NCBI RefSeq assembly: GCF_000020685.1
Contig: NC_012529.1
Coordinates: 62,001 to 126,000, forward strand
Reading direction: 5' to 3'
Length of the DNA: 64,000 bases
DNA from: Deinococcus deserti VCD115
GTDB lineage: Bacteria; Deinococcota; Deinococci; Deinococcales; Deinococcaceae
Shown here piece by piece: positions 45,715-54,012 of this stretch. A model generated the notes under the pieces. It had not been told where the DNA came from. It ran no database searches and worked only from the letters and a program-made list of their open reading frames with translations. A program made the translations under genes and the position numbers. Every line of letters begins with the position of its first letter. Within the stretch, counting starts at the first letter, position 1.

Positions 45715-46310
45715 TCATCCTAAAAGGGGCTTGAGTTTTGCCAGCATCAGAACGGCTGCGGCAACGAAGTGAAAGCCGATCAGCGTGGACGAGAGGCGTT
45801 CGAGATCACGCCCGAGGCGGCGGAAGCGCGACAACCAGGCGAGGGAGCGCTCGACCACCCAGCGTTTGGGCAGCAGGACAAAGCCGCGTGAAGCGTCACT
45901 GCGCTTTACGACCACCAACTCGATGTTGCTGTTGCGAGCCGCTTCGACGGGGGCTTGCCCGGTGTAGCCCTGATCAGCAACACCACTTCCAGCATGCCGC
46001 CGGTGATCTCCTGCGCCTGCTGACACAGGGCCTGGACCTGAACACGGTCCTGCTCGTTCGCCGGAGAGGTCATCAGGGTGACGAGGTGACCCAGCGTATC
46101 CACTACCAGATGCACCTTGGTACCATTGCGTTTCTTCGCCCCGTCGAAGCCGCCCCGGTGCCCGCTCTCGGGTGTGCTTTGTAGAGTGCGGCTGTCGATG
46201 ATGATGGCCGAGGATTCACTGTGGCGCTGCTGCTGGACCCGGCTGAACAAACGCAGGTCATGCACTGACCGTCTTTCGGGTCCGGGCGACATCCAGGTAC
46301 TGGCGTCGAA
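45715..46310 (-). pseudogene. IS5-type transposase relic
   Basis: Two minus-strand frames give the C-terminal two thirds of an IS5-family (IS427-like) transposase. The first has [19 protein letters not shown] and [19 protein letters not shown]; the second has [17 protein letters not shown] and [19 protein letters not shown] with the catalytic Glu. The frames switch near 46000, which may be a natural frameshift of the IS427 group or a mutation. The N-terminal DNA-binding part is missing beyond about 46310, where an unrelated plus-strand gene fragment begins. Confidence 0.75.
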
Positions 46311-46319
46311 GACCGGATT

Positions 46320-46514
46320 GTGCGTCTCCGCGCGGATGTGACTCTACTCGGGCAGCGAATCGTTGGCACCCAGGAGGCATTTCAGACGACATCACAGCAC
46401 CTGGCCGACTCCGTGAAAAAGCAGGCGGCCCAGCTCCGGTTTCTGACTGTGGCCGCGGTCATCGCCCTGCTGTTGGCTGGCGCTGCGCTTTTGCTGCCCG
46501 TGGTGACCAGGTAG
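46320..46514 (+). pseudogene. C-terminal fragment of a coiled-coil membrane protein
   Basis: About 65 codons with a heptad-like segment ([39 protein letters not shown]) and a terminal transmembrane helix (LTVAAVIALLLAGAALLLPV) followed by VTR. It has no start of its own and abuts the truncated IS5 relic, so the 5' part of the gene was probably removed by the insertion and a later deletion. Tail-anchored coiled-coil proteins of this type often accompany phage or secretion loci, but its origin is unknown. Confidence 0.45.
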
Positions 46515-47287
46515 CTGGCGACGTCAGAACCCACTCTCGAGCCGTAAAGGCGTGGATCACACCGGCTCCGTGGCTGCGTCCGCTTGAGGCCACCTCTCCC
46601 GGGTTCAAGACTGGTGTACGGCAGTTCCCCGGTGGTTGGCTCTGGCGCAATGAAGGCCACCCATGCAGCTGCTGTCAGCAGCAATACTGGTCTCAGAATG
46701 TGGCGTGCGCCTCCTGTGCGTCACGGCTTTCTGGCGCTCGGGACGTTCCGTTTGAGCGGGTTGGAAGAACGAGCTTCGCTTTCGGAGGATTCGCTCCCTG
46801 ACATTAACAAAGAGGCGTGAGCTAAATGGCTTACCTCCATCCCTAGACCCCGACATTGCCACGGACAGCGCTGAAAGCGGGTGGACCCAGCAGTCCAAAT
46901 CCACCGTACACGTCGGGTCTCGCTGGTTGTCCAACCCTAAGCGTGCTTCCTTGGAGGCTGTGCACGGCATTCTTCTGTCAGGCAGTTTTGCACGTGCTGG
47001 AGACAGTTTATGACGGTGCTGAACTGAACGGATAACGTCAATGAATGACGCCGTGTCCCCTCACTCTGAAAACGTGAAACGGGTTCAGCCCCGCCGTGCG
47101 CGGTGGAAGGGAGGGGGAGCGAATGGTGCAGCTGCACACCATGACTAGAAATCCCTCTCACTCTCTTAACGATGGGCGGCAACCCATGCCCTACTCTGAT
47201 GGGTGTGGCATGTGACTTTCCTGAAATGTCTTCAGGGTTACCCTAATGACTCATATGTTTCGTCCTCTCTACGTTAGGAGCAAGACA
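46515..47287. other. Intergenic region upstream of tubulin-like operon
   Basis: About 770 bases. A minus-strand frame near 46680 begins with a hydrophobic leader-like run (LLLTAAAWVAFIAPEP) but lacks a proper start and overlaps the fragment above, so it is not called. The promoter of the seven-gene operon should lie here; no convincing -35/-10 pair or operator was identified. Confidence 0.35.
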
Positions 47288-48607
47288 GTGCAACACAACA
47301 AAAAACAATTGAAGTTTTTATGTGAGCGGACATCTCGGGTGATGCCGCTCATGTTCTTAACGGTAGTTCTCAGTACTTCTCACACGGAGGCGCAGACACG
47401 TCAGGGGAAAGCCGAGCTGGTCCGCAGCAGCCTCGAACCCAGTGTGGCCCGCCTGGTCAGTTCCGTAACCGACGCCGTCAAGGACGCGGGCGGTGATCTC
47501 GAGCGCAGCAACGCCCACTTTGTGGTCGCCTTCAGCACCGGCCATTACAAGGCTGACCCACTAGGGGCGCAGGCAGCCCGTGAGCTGGCCACTCAGTTTG
47601 TCCAGAAGGTGACCGTTCCCGGTGACCGTGTCACCGCCCGGGCCTGGGAGCTGCAGCCCTGGGCCTACCGGGACCCGGCCAACCTGACCTTGCAGGTCGG
47701 CGCCGACCGGCTGGCCGATCACACCCGCATTTCAGCGCTGTGGCCGACCACACCGTCGGTGGGCAGCGTCGGTGGGCACGATACCGAGCGTGTGGCCGTC
47801 GAACTCACCCAGGAGTTTGACCAGGATGCCGGTACGGTGCTGGTGCTGATCACCAATACGGCGGCCAGCGTCGGCGCCTCGGGCGTCAAGCTGATGAGCG
47901 CCAATGCCCCGGAATACCTCAACACCCTCGAGCGCTGGACTCGGGTGGAGGGGACTCAGGACGGCGCCACCCTGAACATCCCCTACGTCATCACCAGGCC
48001 GAGAGGAGACGTGCAGGGGCAGCTGCAGGCGGTTGTGTTCGCGCCGAAAACCTTTACGGCCGCTCCCCTGACCGGGGGCCACCGCTCCGAGCTGCTCGCG
48101 GCCACGACACAAAAGGCCCCCGGCGGCGGAACTCCCAACCTGGCCCCGGTCCTGATCGGGCTGCTGCTGCTGGGAGGCGGCTTCGCCGCATGGAAACTTC
48201 TCGGCGGGACCGGAGGCGGAGGGGGCGGCCGCGGGACCCTGCGCGTGGGCGATCAGGCCTTCAGCCTGAAAGATCTTCCCAAATCCGGAGCCTTCTGCGT
48301 CCTGGCTGGTCCCGGCTACGTCCACGAAGGGGACACGCCGGTGGTTCCGGTGCAGGGGTTGCCGGCGGAACGGGTCGCGGAGCTGACGCGCGTCGGACGG
48401 GACCTGAGGGTGCGGGGCGTTCACGAGGATGTCCGGCTGAGCAGCGTGGCGGGCCGGGTGGTTGTCGGCGACACCGCGACCGTGTCCCTGCGCCCTGAGG
48501 AGCCGGATATTCCCCTCGAATTCAGTGGCGAAGTGCGCGGCCCAGGCGGTGTGCCGCGCGAAATTACCCGGACGGTCAACGTCGCATTCATGCAGGGAGA
48601 GGGATAA
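47288..48607 (+). CDS. Membrane-anchored vWA-like protein, first gene of operon
   Basis: 439 aa from GTG 47288, chosen for TAGGAG 7 nt upstream; an earlier ATG at 47246 lacks one. Basic N-region (HNKKQLKF), then the export helix MPLMFLTVVLSTSHTEAQ. Residues about 45-290 form an exported domain with alternating strands and helices (NAHFVVAFSTGHY; GTVLVLITNTAASVGASG) resembling a von Willebrand A fold without a clear MIDAS. A helix (APVLIGLLLLGGGFAAWKLL), a Gly-rich linker and a cytosolic beta domain (about 330-439) follow. It is probably a transmembrane scaffold for the system. The vWA call is tentative. Confidence 0.6.
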   Translation: MQHNKKQLKFLCERTSRVMPLMFLTVVLSTSHTEAQTRQGKAELVRSSLEPSVARLVSSVTDAVKDAGGDLERSNAHFVVAFSTGHYKADPLGAQAARELATQFVQKVTVPGDRVTARAWELQPWAYRDPANLTLQVGADRLADHTRISALWPTTPSVGSVGGHDTERVAVELTQEFDQDAGTVLVLITNTAASVGASGVKLMSANAPEYLNTLERWTRVEGTQDGATLNIPYVITRPRGDVQGQLQAVVFAPKTFTAAPLTGGHRSELLAATTQKAPGGGTPNLAPVLIGLLLLGGGFAAWKLLGGTGGGGGGRGTLRVGDQAFSLKDLPKSGAFCVLAGPGYVHEGDTPVVPVQGLPAERVAELTRVGRDLRVRGVHEDVRLSSVAGRVVVGDTATVSLRPEEPDIPLEFSGEVRGPGGVPREITRTVNVAFMQGEG

Positions 48608-48610
48608 CCG

Positions 48611-48937
48611 ATGGAACTCAACTCGATTTTCGGTCAACTTGTGCCGCTCTACACCCAGGTGGGGTTCTGGACCACGGTCGGGCTGACCCTGCTGGTCTGG
48701 TACGCCGCCGCCGTCGGCTTCGCGCATCTGCTGTTCGGTGCCGGACGCAGCGGCGCGGTGGAATCCGCCCGTAAGGGCATGGGATTTGCGCTGTTCCTGA
48801 TTGCGGTCGGTCTGGCCTGCGGAATGTACTTCCTGTTCCGCCCAGCGGACGTGATCTACATGGCGGCCATTACTGTCACGTTCCTGATTCTGGCGGTGCT
48901 GGTTTCCGCCGTGTTCTCCCGGATGGGCAAGGAGTAA
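48611..48937 (+). CDS. Small three-helix membrane protein
   Basis: 108 aa, 3 nt after the preceding stop. Three hydrophobic helices: VGLTLLVWYAAAVGFAHLLF (about 23-42), GFALFLIAVGLACGMYFLF (about 58-76) and IYMAAITVTFLILAVLVSAV (about 82-101). It ends with a basic/acidic tail (SRMGKE). No family recognised. The tight spacing on both sides shows it belongs to the tubulin-like operon, perhaps as a membrane adaptor. Confidence 0.75.
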   Translation: MELNSIFGQLVPLYTQVGFWTTVGLTLLVWYAAAVGFAHLLFGAGRSGAVESARKGMGFALFLIAVGLACGMYFLFRPADVIYMAAITVTFLILAVLVSAVFSRMGKE

Positions 48938-48940
48938 GCC

Positions 48941-51900
48941 ATGGCACAGAGCATGCGGGTCTTTAAAACGCTGGTCATCGGGATGGGCAGCACTGGAACC
49001 GAGATTCTCGAAGCGCTCGCCGACCGGATCGACTGGGAGGTCGGCGGCCTGCAGCGCGCCCCCTGGCTGGAGTTCCTGGCGGTCGAGACGGACGTGGCCA
49101 AGCCCAACCGGTTCAACGGCACCGACGACTTCAAGACGCTGGGCATTCCGGCCACCGCGTGGCGTGACATCCTGCACCGCCCGGAAATTCATGAGGCCAG
49201 CATCGCCTTGAACACCTGGGCTGACGCAGAAACCCTCGCCCAGTTGCCGGCCCAGAGCATCGACTCCGGGGCCGGTCACATCCGCATGGTGGGCCGCCTG
49301 GCGCTGCTGTACCCGCCAAACTACAGTGAGATCAAAAACGCCATCACGCAGCGCGTGGCGCGGCTGCGCAACCTCACGGACGCCCAGGCGAAAGCGGCGC
49401 TGAACGTCAACAACGCCGGCCTGGAGATGGACGTACAGTTCGCCGTGAACGCCTCGACCGGTCAGACTGGCGTGCGGGTGATCGTGGTCGGCACCCTGTG
49501 CGGGGGAACCTGCAGCGGCACGGCCAGCGATATCGGCATCCTGTTGCGGACCGTCCTGGAAGACGAGGAGAAAACCCTCGCCATGTTCACACTGCCGCAC
49601 CCGAACCTCAGCATCTCGCAGAAATCCGACGCCGAGATCTGGAAGACCAACGCCTACCACGCCCTGGCCGAACTCAACCAGTACCACCTGCACACCGACA
49701 CCGAGCGGTACAAGACCATCAAGTTCCCCGACAAGCCTGAAGGCAGCCCGGTCCTGCCTCACGACGCCATGCCGTACGACCTGGTGTACCTGCTCCGCCC
49801 CAACAGCACCGAGAACGTCGACCTGATGCGCCTCACCCAGGCCATCGCCGACCGCATGTTCCTGAACGTCTTTGTGCCGGAAACCGACCCGATGGCGTAC
49901 ATGGTCAACGCCGGTCCGGTGACGGTCCAGCAGGGCCGGGCGTTCGCGTTCTCCACCTTCGGACTGTCGACCATCGAGTACCCCATGCGCCGGATTCTCG
50001 AAGCGCTGAAGTACCGCACGCTGGTGCACGCGGTCGACCGCTGGAAGGACCGCAAGTACGAGGGCAACCCCGACGGTGAACTCGACGCCCTGGGCCTCAC
50101 CGTCCCGGCGCTGACCGAAGCGCTGCTGCTCGATGAAGGGGGCGCGTCCATCCGGGCCAGTCTCGATGCCAAGAAAAACGAGATCATGCGCGCCGCCCGT
50201 ACCGGGAATCCGCAGGCCGCCCGCAAGGCCCTCGACGATCTGCGCGCCGCTTTCGGTAAGGAGCGCGGTGAAGGATTGCGCGGACTGGTGCATGCCACCG
50301 TCAACGACAACCGCCGCCGCGCGGCTGAGGGCGTCATGGCCGGAGTTCATGGGCTGGTGTCCAGCCGCCTGCTGGATTACGACCAGGGCCCGCACATGCT
50401 GCTTGACCTGCTGCAGGCCGTGCAGCCCCGCATCGGCGAGCTGCGTGGCTGGGAGCCCGGCGAAGGGAAGACTGGCGGCGCCAACGGCGTCATCGACCAG
50501 ATGGAGACCATCCGCACCAACACTCTGCTCGGCGTGTTCTTCCTGAAGGACAAGGCGTCCAAGCAGCTGCTGCCGGCACTGAGCCGGGCGCTTGACGATG
50601 AGCTCAAGGCGCGCGTCAATCAAAAGGTCAAGGAAGCCCTACGGGACACGGGCAGTGGCCTGAAAGCCGAGGTGGGCACCCTGACGGTGCTGGACGACGA
50701 GACGCAGAAGGTTGTGCGCCGCCTGACGAACCTGCGCAAACGCCTGACCAATCAGACGGACCGCTGGCGGGAACTGCGCGCCAAGCTGGAAAACGACACC
50801 AACGACGTCAACGGCCTGTCTCTGTTCGACCCGCCACCCAACGGCACGGTGGACAAAGAAGAAGCGATCGCCATCGACGACCGCACCAAAGAAACCCATT
50901 CAGCGCGCCTGATCCGCTCCTGGGAAGCGCTGCTCAAGGGCGTACTGCCCGGCGCGAACGATCCGGACTGGCTGCTTGGTCCCTGGTCGGTCGGTCAGGA
51001 CAACTTTGAACGCTCGCAGCTCAACACCCTCGAGCAGCTGGCCATCGAACCCTTCGAGCAGACCCTGCGCAGCGGGGGCAAGGACGTGGTCACCCGTCTG
51101 TATGACAAACGCAGCCCCAGCTTCGACCCGAACAGTCAGGCGATGGGCGCCGCGACCAGCGCGGGCCTGTTCCTGCAGCTCAACGCTCCTCTCGGTCAGG
51201 TCGATCCCATGAGCCCGCTGCCCAGCCGCAAACTGCTGGTCGGGATGAACCTGACCCCGGACTTCCGCAAAGCCGTGCAACCGTGGGTCAGCAAGTACCC
51301 GGCCGCGAAGGAACTGCAGGGCATCGACCCGTACCGCGTGGTGATGCTCGAAGAGTGGTACCGGTTTGCCCTGCGCGGCGCGGACGACGTGCGCGAGCTG
51401 TCCTACAGCCAGCCCACCCGGTTCAGCACCTACTTCACGCGCAAACGCAGCGACATTGACTGGACGCCCATCAACGACACCGAAATCCGCAAGCTCGAGG
51501 AAGCCGAGAGGCTGGTGTTCCTCTCAGCGCTGCATGGGGTGACGCGGCTTGAGGGCGGTTACCTGGTGATGGACTGGCCCAACCAGCCGGGCGAGAATCC
51601 CGACGCGGACAAGCGGCGGCGCAAGCTGCCGGCCCGTTTCGGCAAGGCCGCCCGCAAACTGGCCTTTGAGCCCCGGGATTCGTTCGGCAAGAGCCTGACC
51701 AACGCCGCGACCCTGCTCAAGAGCGAGATGGACGCCCGCGTCCGCCAGAAAGTCGCAGAGGGAGCAACCCCTCACGCCGGACGCAAGGCGTACGTGGAAT
51801 GGCTGCACGGGCAGCTCCAGGGCGGGCAGGCCCGCGCGGTGAGCGACTGGAACGACAAGGTGGCCGAAACGGCCCTGCTGCGCCACCTCACGGCGGACGA

Positions 51901-52153
51901 CGACCTGCGCCAGGCGCTGCTTGAAACCTTCCCGCCCGACGACAACCTGATTCAGGGCCTCTACAAGAACCAGGGCGACCGGCTCCCGAAGAACCTCACA
52001 GCGCCGCATGACGGGTACTTCTGTGTCAAGTGCGGTGGTGAGGTGGGCAAGACCGAAGAGGACGTCATCAAGAACGGTATGCGCTGCAGCTTCCATCCGG
52101 AAGAGGCGAACCATCCTTTCGGGATGCCCTACAGTCCGTTCCCCGGAGCCTAA
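48941..52153 (+). CDS. Tubulin/FtsZ-like GTPase, giant (Tubulin_2 type)
   Basis: 1070 aa. The N-terminal half matches the tubulin-like (Tubulin_2, FtsZl-type) family. The first glycine loop is VIGMGSTGTEILEAL (12-26) and the T4 signature is GTLCGGTCSGTASDIG (near 187-202), standing for GGGTGSG. Conserved segments YDLVYLLRPNSTENVDL and FSTFGLSTIEYP follow. The C-terminal 600 residues are helical and of unknown fold. They end in a zinc-knuckle C1028-x2-C1031...C1049-x2-H1052. Such GTPases are expected to polymerise. It lies between a membrane adaptor and a MotA-like channel with 3-nt gaps. Confidence 0.85.
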   Translation: MAQSMRVFKTLVIGMGSTGTEILEALADRIDWEVGGLQRAPWLEFLAVETDVAKPNRFNGTDDFKTLGIPATAWRDILHRPEIHEASIALNTWADAETLAQLPAQSIDSGAGHIRMVGRLALLYPPNYSEIKNAITQRVARLRNLTDAQAKAALNVNNAGLEMDVQFAVNASTGQTGVRVIVVGTLCGGTCSGTASDIGILLRTVLEDEEKTLAMFTLPHPNLSISQKSDAEIWKTNAYHALAELNQYHLHTDTERYKTIKFPDKPEGSPVLPHDAMPYDLVYLLRPNSTENVDLMRLTQAIADRMFLNVFVPETDPMAYMVNAGPVTVQQGRAFAFSTFGLSTIEYPMRRILEALKYRTLVHAVDRWKDRKYEGNPDGELDALGLTVPALTEALLLDEGGASIRASLDAKKNEIMRAARTGNPQAARKALDDLRAAFGKERGEGLRGLVHATVNDNRRRAAEGVMAGVHGLVSSRLLDYDQGPHMLLDLLQAVQPRIGELRGWEPGEGKTGGANGVIDQMETIRTNTLLGVFFLKDKASKQLLPALSRALDDELKARVNQKVKEALRDTGSGLKAEVGTLTVLDDETQKVVRRLTNLRKRLTNQTDRWRELRAKLENDTNDVNGLSLFDPPPNGTVDKEEAIAIDDRTKETHSARLIRSWEALLKGVLPGANDPDWLLGPWSVGQDNFERSQLNTLEQLAIEPFEQTLRSGGKDVVTRLYDKRSPSFDPNSQAMGAATSAGLFLQLNAPLGQVDPMSPLPSRKLLVGMNLTPDFRKAVQPWVSKYPAAKELQGIDPYRVVMLEEWYRFALRGADDVRELSYSQPTRFSTYFTRKRSDIDWTPINDTEIRKLEEAERLVFLSALHGVTRLEGGYLVMDWPNQPGENPDADKRRRKLPARFGKAARKLAFEPRDSFGKSLTNAATLLKSEMDARVRQKVAEGATPHAGRKAYVEWLHGQLQGGQARAVSDWNDKVAETALLRHLTADDDLRQALLETFPPDDNLIQGLYKNQGDRLPKNLTAPHDGYFCVKCGGEVGKTEEDVIKNGMRCSFHPEEANHPFGMPYSPFPGA

Positions 52154-52156
52154 ACC

Positions 52157-53392
52157 ATGCAAGAAATCATCAACACCATGTTCTACCTGCGCCCCGAAGG
52201 CTGGATCACCCTCTGGCTGATGATGCTGCCGCTGACGGCGGTGTTCGCGCTGGCCCTGCTGAGCGCGGCCCGCGAGCGCACCCAGGAGCGGGCCCGCCTG
52301 CGGCTGGTGCGCGAAAAGATCGCGGTGGCGCTCGACACCGAAGATCCCCCCGAGTCCGATGAAGTGGCCGAAGACGCCCTGACGGCCGTGAGGACCTTTC
52401 CTGAGCACAGCGCCATCCGCCGCGCGGTGGTGGCGGTCACCCGGGCGCGCACGCTGGCCAGTCCGGACGTGCAGGCGGCAAGTGACGCGGTCGCCGCGGT
52501 CAGTGAGGCGCGGCTGTCAGCTGTGCGCAACATTCCGAACTTGCTGATGCTGGCGGGACTGCTCGGGACCGTGCTGGGTCTGGCGGGATCCATCGGAACG
52601 CTGGTCGAACCGATCCGCAACGCGGCCAAAGCCACCGAACCCGGCCAGCTGGCCAGTGCCCTGGGCGAAACCATGAGTGTGATGCAGGGGGCCTTCGGGG
52701 CGAGCCTGTGGGGCATCCTGCTGAGCCTGGGCACCGGCGTCGCCTACGCCCTGGCGTCCCGCCAGCAGGAAGCGTTTCAAGACGAGCTGCTGGCCTTCGT
52801 GCACGCCGAACTGGTGCCGGCCACCTTCCCGCGCGCCCTGACCTCCCAGATGGAACGCATGAGCCGGTACCTGCGCGACGCCGGACAGAGCTTTCAGGAC
52901 ATTCACCGGCGCCTGCAGGAGGTCGCCGGCCAGCTCGAGACGGTGCTGGGCCAGGCCGGAGACACGCTTGGGCAGAGCCTCGACGGCCTGGCGAAGACCA
53001 GCACCCAGATCGAAACGGTGTTTGGCAACATCGACACGTCCGTCCAGCAGCTGACCCAGGGCCTCAGCCAGGGTGTGAGTGAACTGGTGCAGGCGCAGGA
53101 AGGCGCGGCGGCCTCGCTGCGCAGCAGCAGCCGGGAGATGGAGAAGAACCTCTCGGCTCAGGCCACCAGCATCACGCGCCTGCAGGAGACGGTGGAAAGC
53201 AATACCTCGACGCTGCTGGAGCGTGTCCAGACCGTGGGAGATTCCCTCAGCCGGGCCAGCGGCAAGTTCGAGGAGGCCGGAGCGAACCTGCAGGTCGAAC
53301 AAAGCAGTTACGCTGCCCGACTCGACCGGAATTTCGAACAGCTCACCCGCGCGCTTACCCGGGGCGACGTGACCCCGGTGGCCAGCGACTGA
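52157..53392 (+). CDS. MotA/TolQ/ExbB-like channel with coiled-coil tail
   Basis: 411 aa. Helices: about 16-38 (WITLWLMMLPLTAVFALALL), about 130-153 (IPNLLMLAGLLGTVLGLAGS) and about 177-198 (GAFGASLWGILLSLGTGV). The last two are the conserved MotA_ExbB core. The tail (about 225-405) is predicted to be a long coiled coil (MERMSRYLRDAGQSFQDIH and on). In the family these subunits form a pentameric proton-driven ring around a MotB/ExbD dimer. The long cytoplasmic tail resembles ZorA of Zorya rather than flagellar MotA. The partner gene follows after 16 nt. Confidence 0.88.
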   Translation: MQEIINTMFYLRPEGWITLWLMMLPLTAVFALALLSAARERTQERARLRLVREKIAVALDTEDPPESDEVAEDALTAVRTFPEHSAIRRAVVAVTRARTLASPDVQAASDAVAAVSEARLSAVRNIPNLLMLAGLLGTVLGLAGSIGTLVEPIRNAAKATEPGQLASALGETMSVMQGAFGASLWGILLSLGTGVAYALASRQQEAFQDELLAFVHAELVPATFPRALTSQMERMSRYLRDAGQSFQDIHRRLQEVAGQLETVLGQAGDTLGQSLDGLAKTSTQIETVFGNIDTSVQQLTQGLSQGVSELVQAQEGAAASLRSSSREMEKNLSAQATSITRLQETVESNTSTLLERVQTVGDSLSRASGKFEEAGANLQVEQSSYAARLDRNFEQLTRALTRGDVTPVASD

Positions 53393-53408
53393 TGAGGAGG
53401 CTCACACC

Positions 53409-54011
53409 TTGATCCGGTCCCGCCTGCAGCCGGACACCAATCCCTATATCGCGTTCAGCGACCTGATGCTGAACCTGGTGTTCGTGCTGATCTTCTTTGT
53501 CGGCGGCATCCTGGCTGTCGGTCAGGCCGGCTGGGAACAGGTCCGCTACCGCAAAGCCCAGGACGCGGTGGCCCAGGCGGTCCGCAAGGCCCGCCTGCCC
53601 GCCCGGCCCCTGCTGCTGCTGCCCGGCCAACGCAACGATCCTCCCGGAGCTCAGCGCTGGGTGTTCTCGTCACAGCGGATGTTCGTGGGCGATACTGCCG
53701 TCCTGACTCCGGAAGGGCAATCGGCGCTGGTGGCCTTTGCCCGCGTCCTGCGCGCGCAGGGCAAGCACTGGAAACGCGTCCGTATCGAGGGTCACACCCA
53801 GACGTCCAGGCCGAACACGCCGGAACGCTGGGGCCTGTCAGCCGGCCGCGCCAGCGCGGTGGCCGAAGCTTTCTACCTCAAAGGCGGCGTGAGTCCCAAC
53901 CGCCTGGCCGTGGCCGCACGCGGGGGGCAGACCCCGTACGATGGTCGAAAATTCGATGTCCGGAACGAGCGCGTGGAGATCCTGGTCGAGTACGCGCAGA
54001 AGACCAACTGA
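53409..54011 (+). CDS. MotB/OmpA-like stator partner
   Basis: 200 aa from TTG 53409, with GAGGAGG 8 nt upstream. One transmembrane helix (about 14-38, AFSDLMLNLVFVLIFFVGG) carries Asp18 at the position of the proton-binding Asp of MotB/ExbD/ZorB. The C-terminal OmpA-like domain (about 85-195) has RIEGHTQTSRPNTPERWGLS, AGRASAVAEAFYLKGGVSP and RGGQTPYDGR, which bind peptidoglycan. It would anchor the ring of the preceding gene to the wall and gate proton flow. Confidence 0.9.
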   Translation: MIRSRLQPDTNPYIAFSDLMLNLVFVLIFFVGGILAVGQAGWEQVRYRKAQDAVAQAVRKARLPARPLLLLPGQRNDPPGAQRWVFSSQRMFVGDTAVLTPEGQSALVAFARVLRAQGKHWKRVRIEGHTQTSRPNTPERWGLSAGRASAVAEAFYLKGGVSPNRLAVAARGGQTPYDGRKFDVRNERVEILVEYAQKTN

Positions 54012-54012
54012 C

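Noticed and set aside
47732..50623. 963-codon open frame on the minus strand opposite the vWA-like and tubulin-like genes
   Set aside because: It is an antisense shadow of GC-rich coding sequence. Its translation is His/Gly/Val-rich without motifs, while the plus-strand frames carry clear family signatures and ribosome-binding sites.
47288..54011. Flagellar or Tol-Pal system based on MotA/MotB-like genes
   Set aside because: No flagellar, TolA/TolB/Pal or TonB genes are present, and the channel subunit has a long coiled-coil tail and operon partners foreign to those systems.
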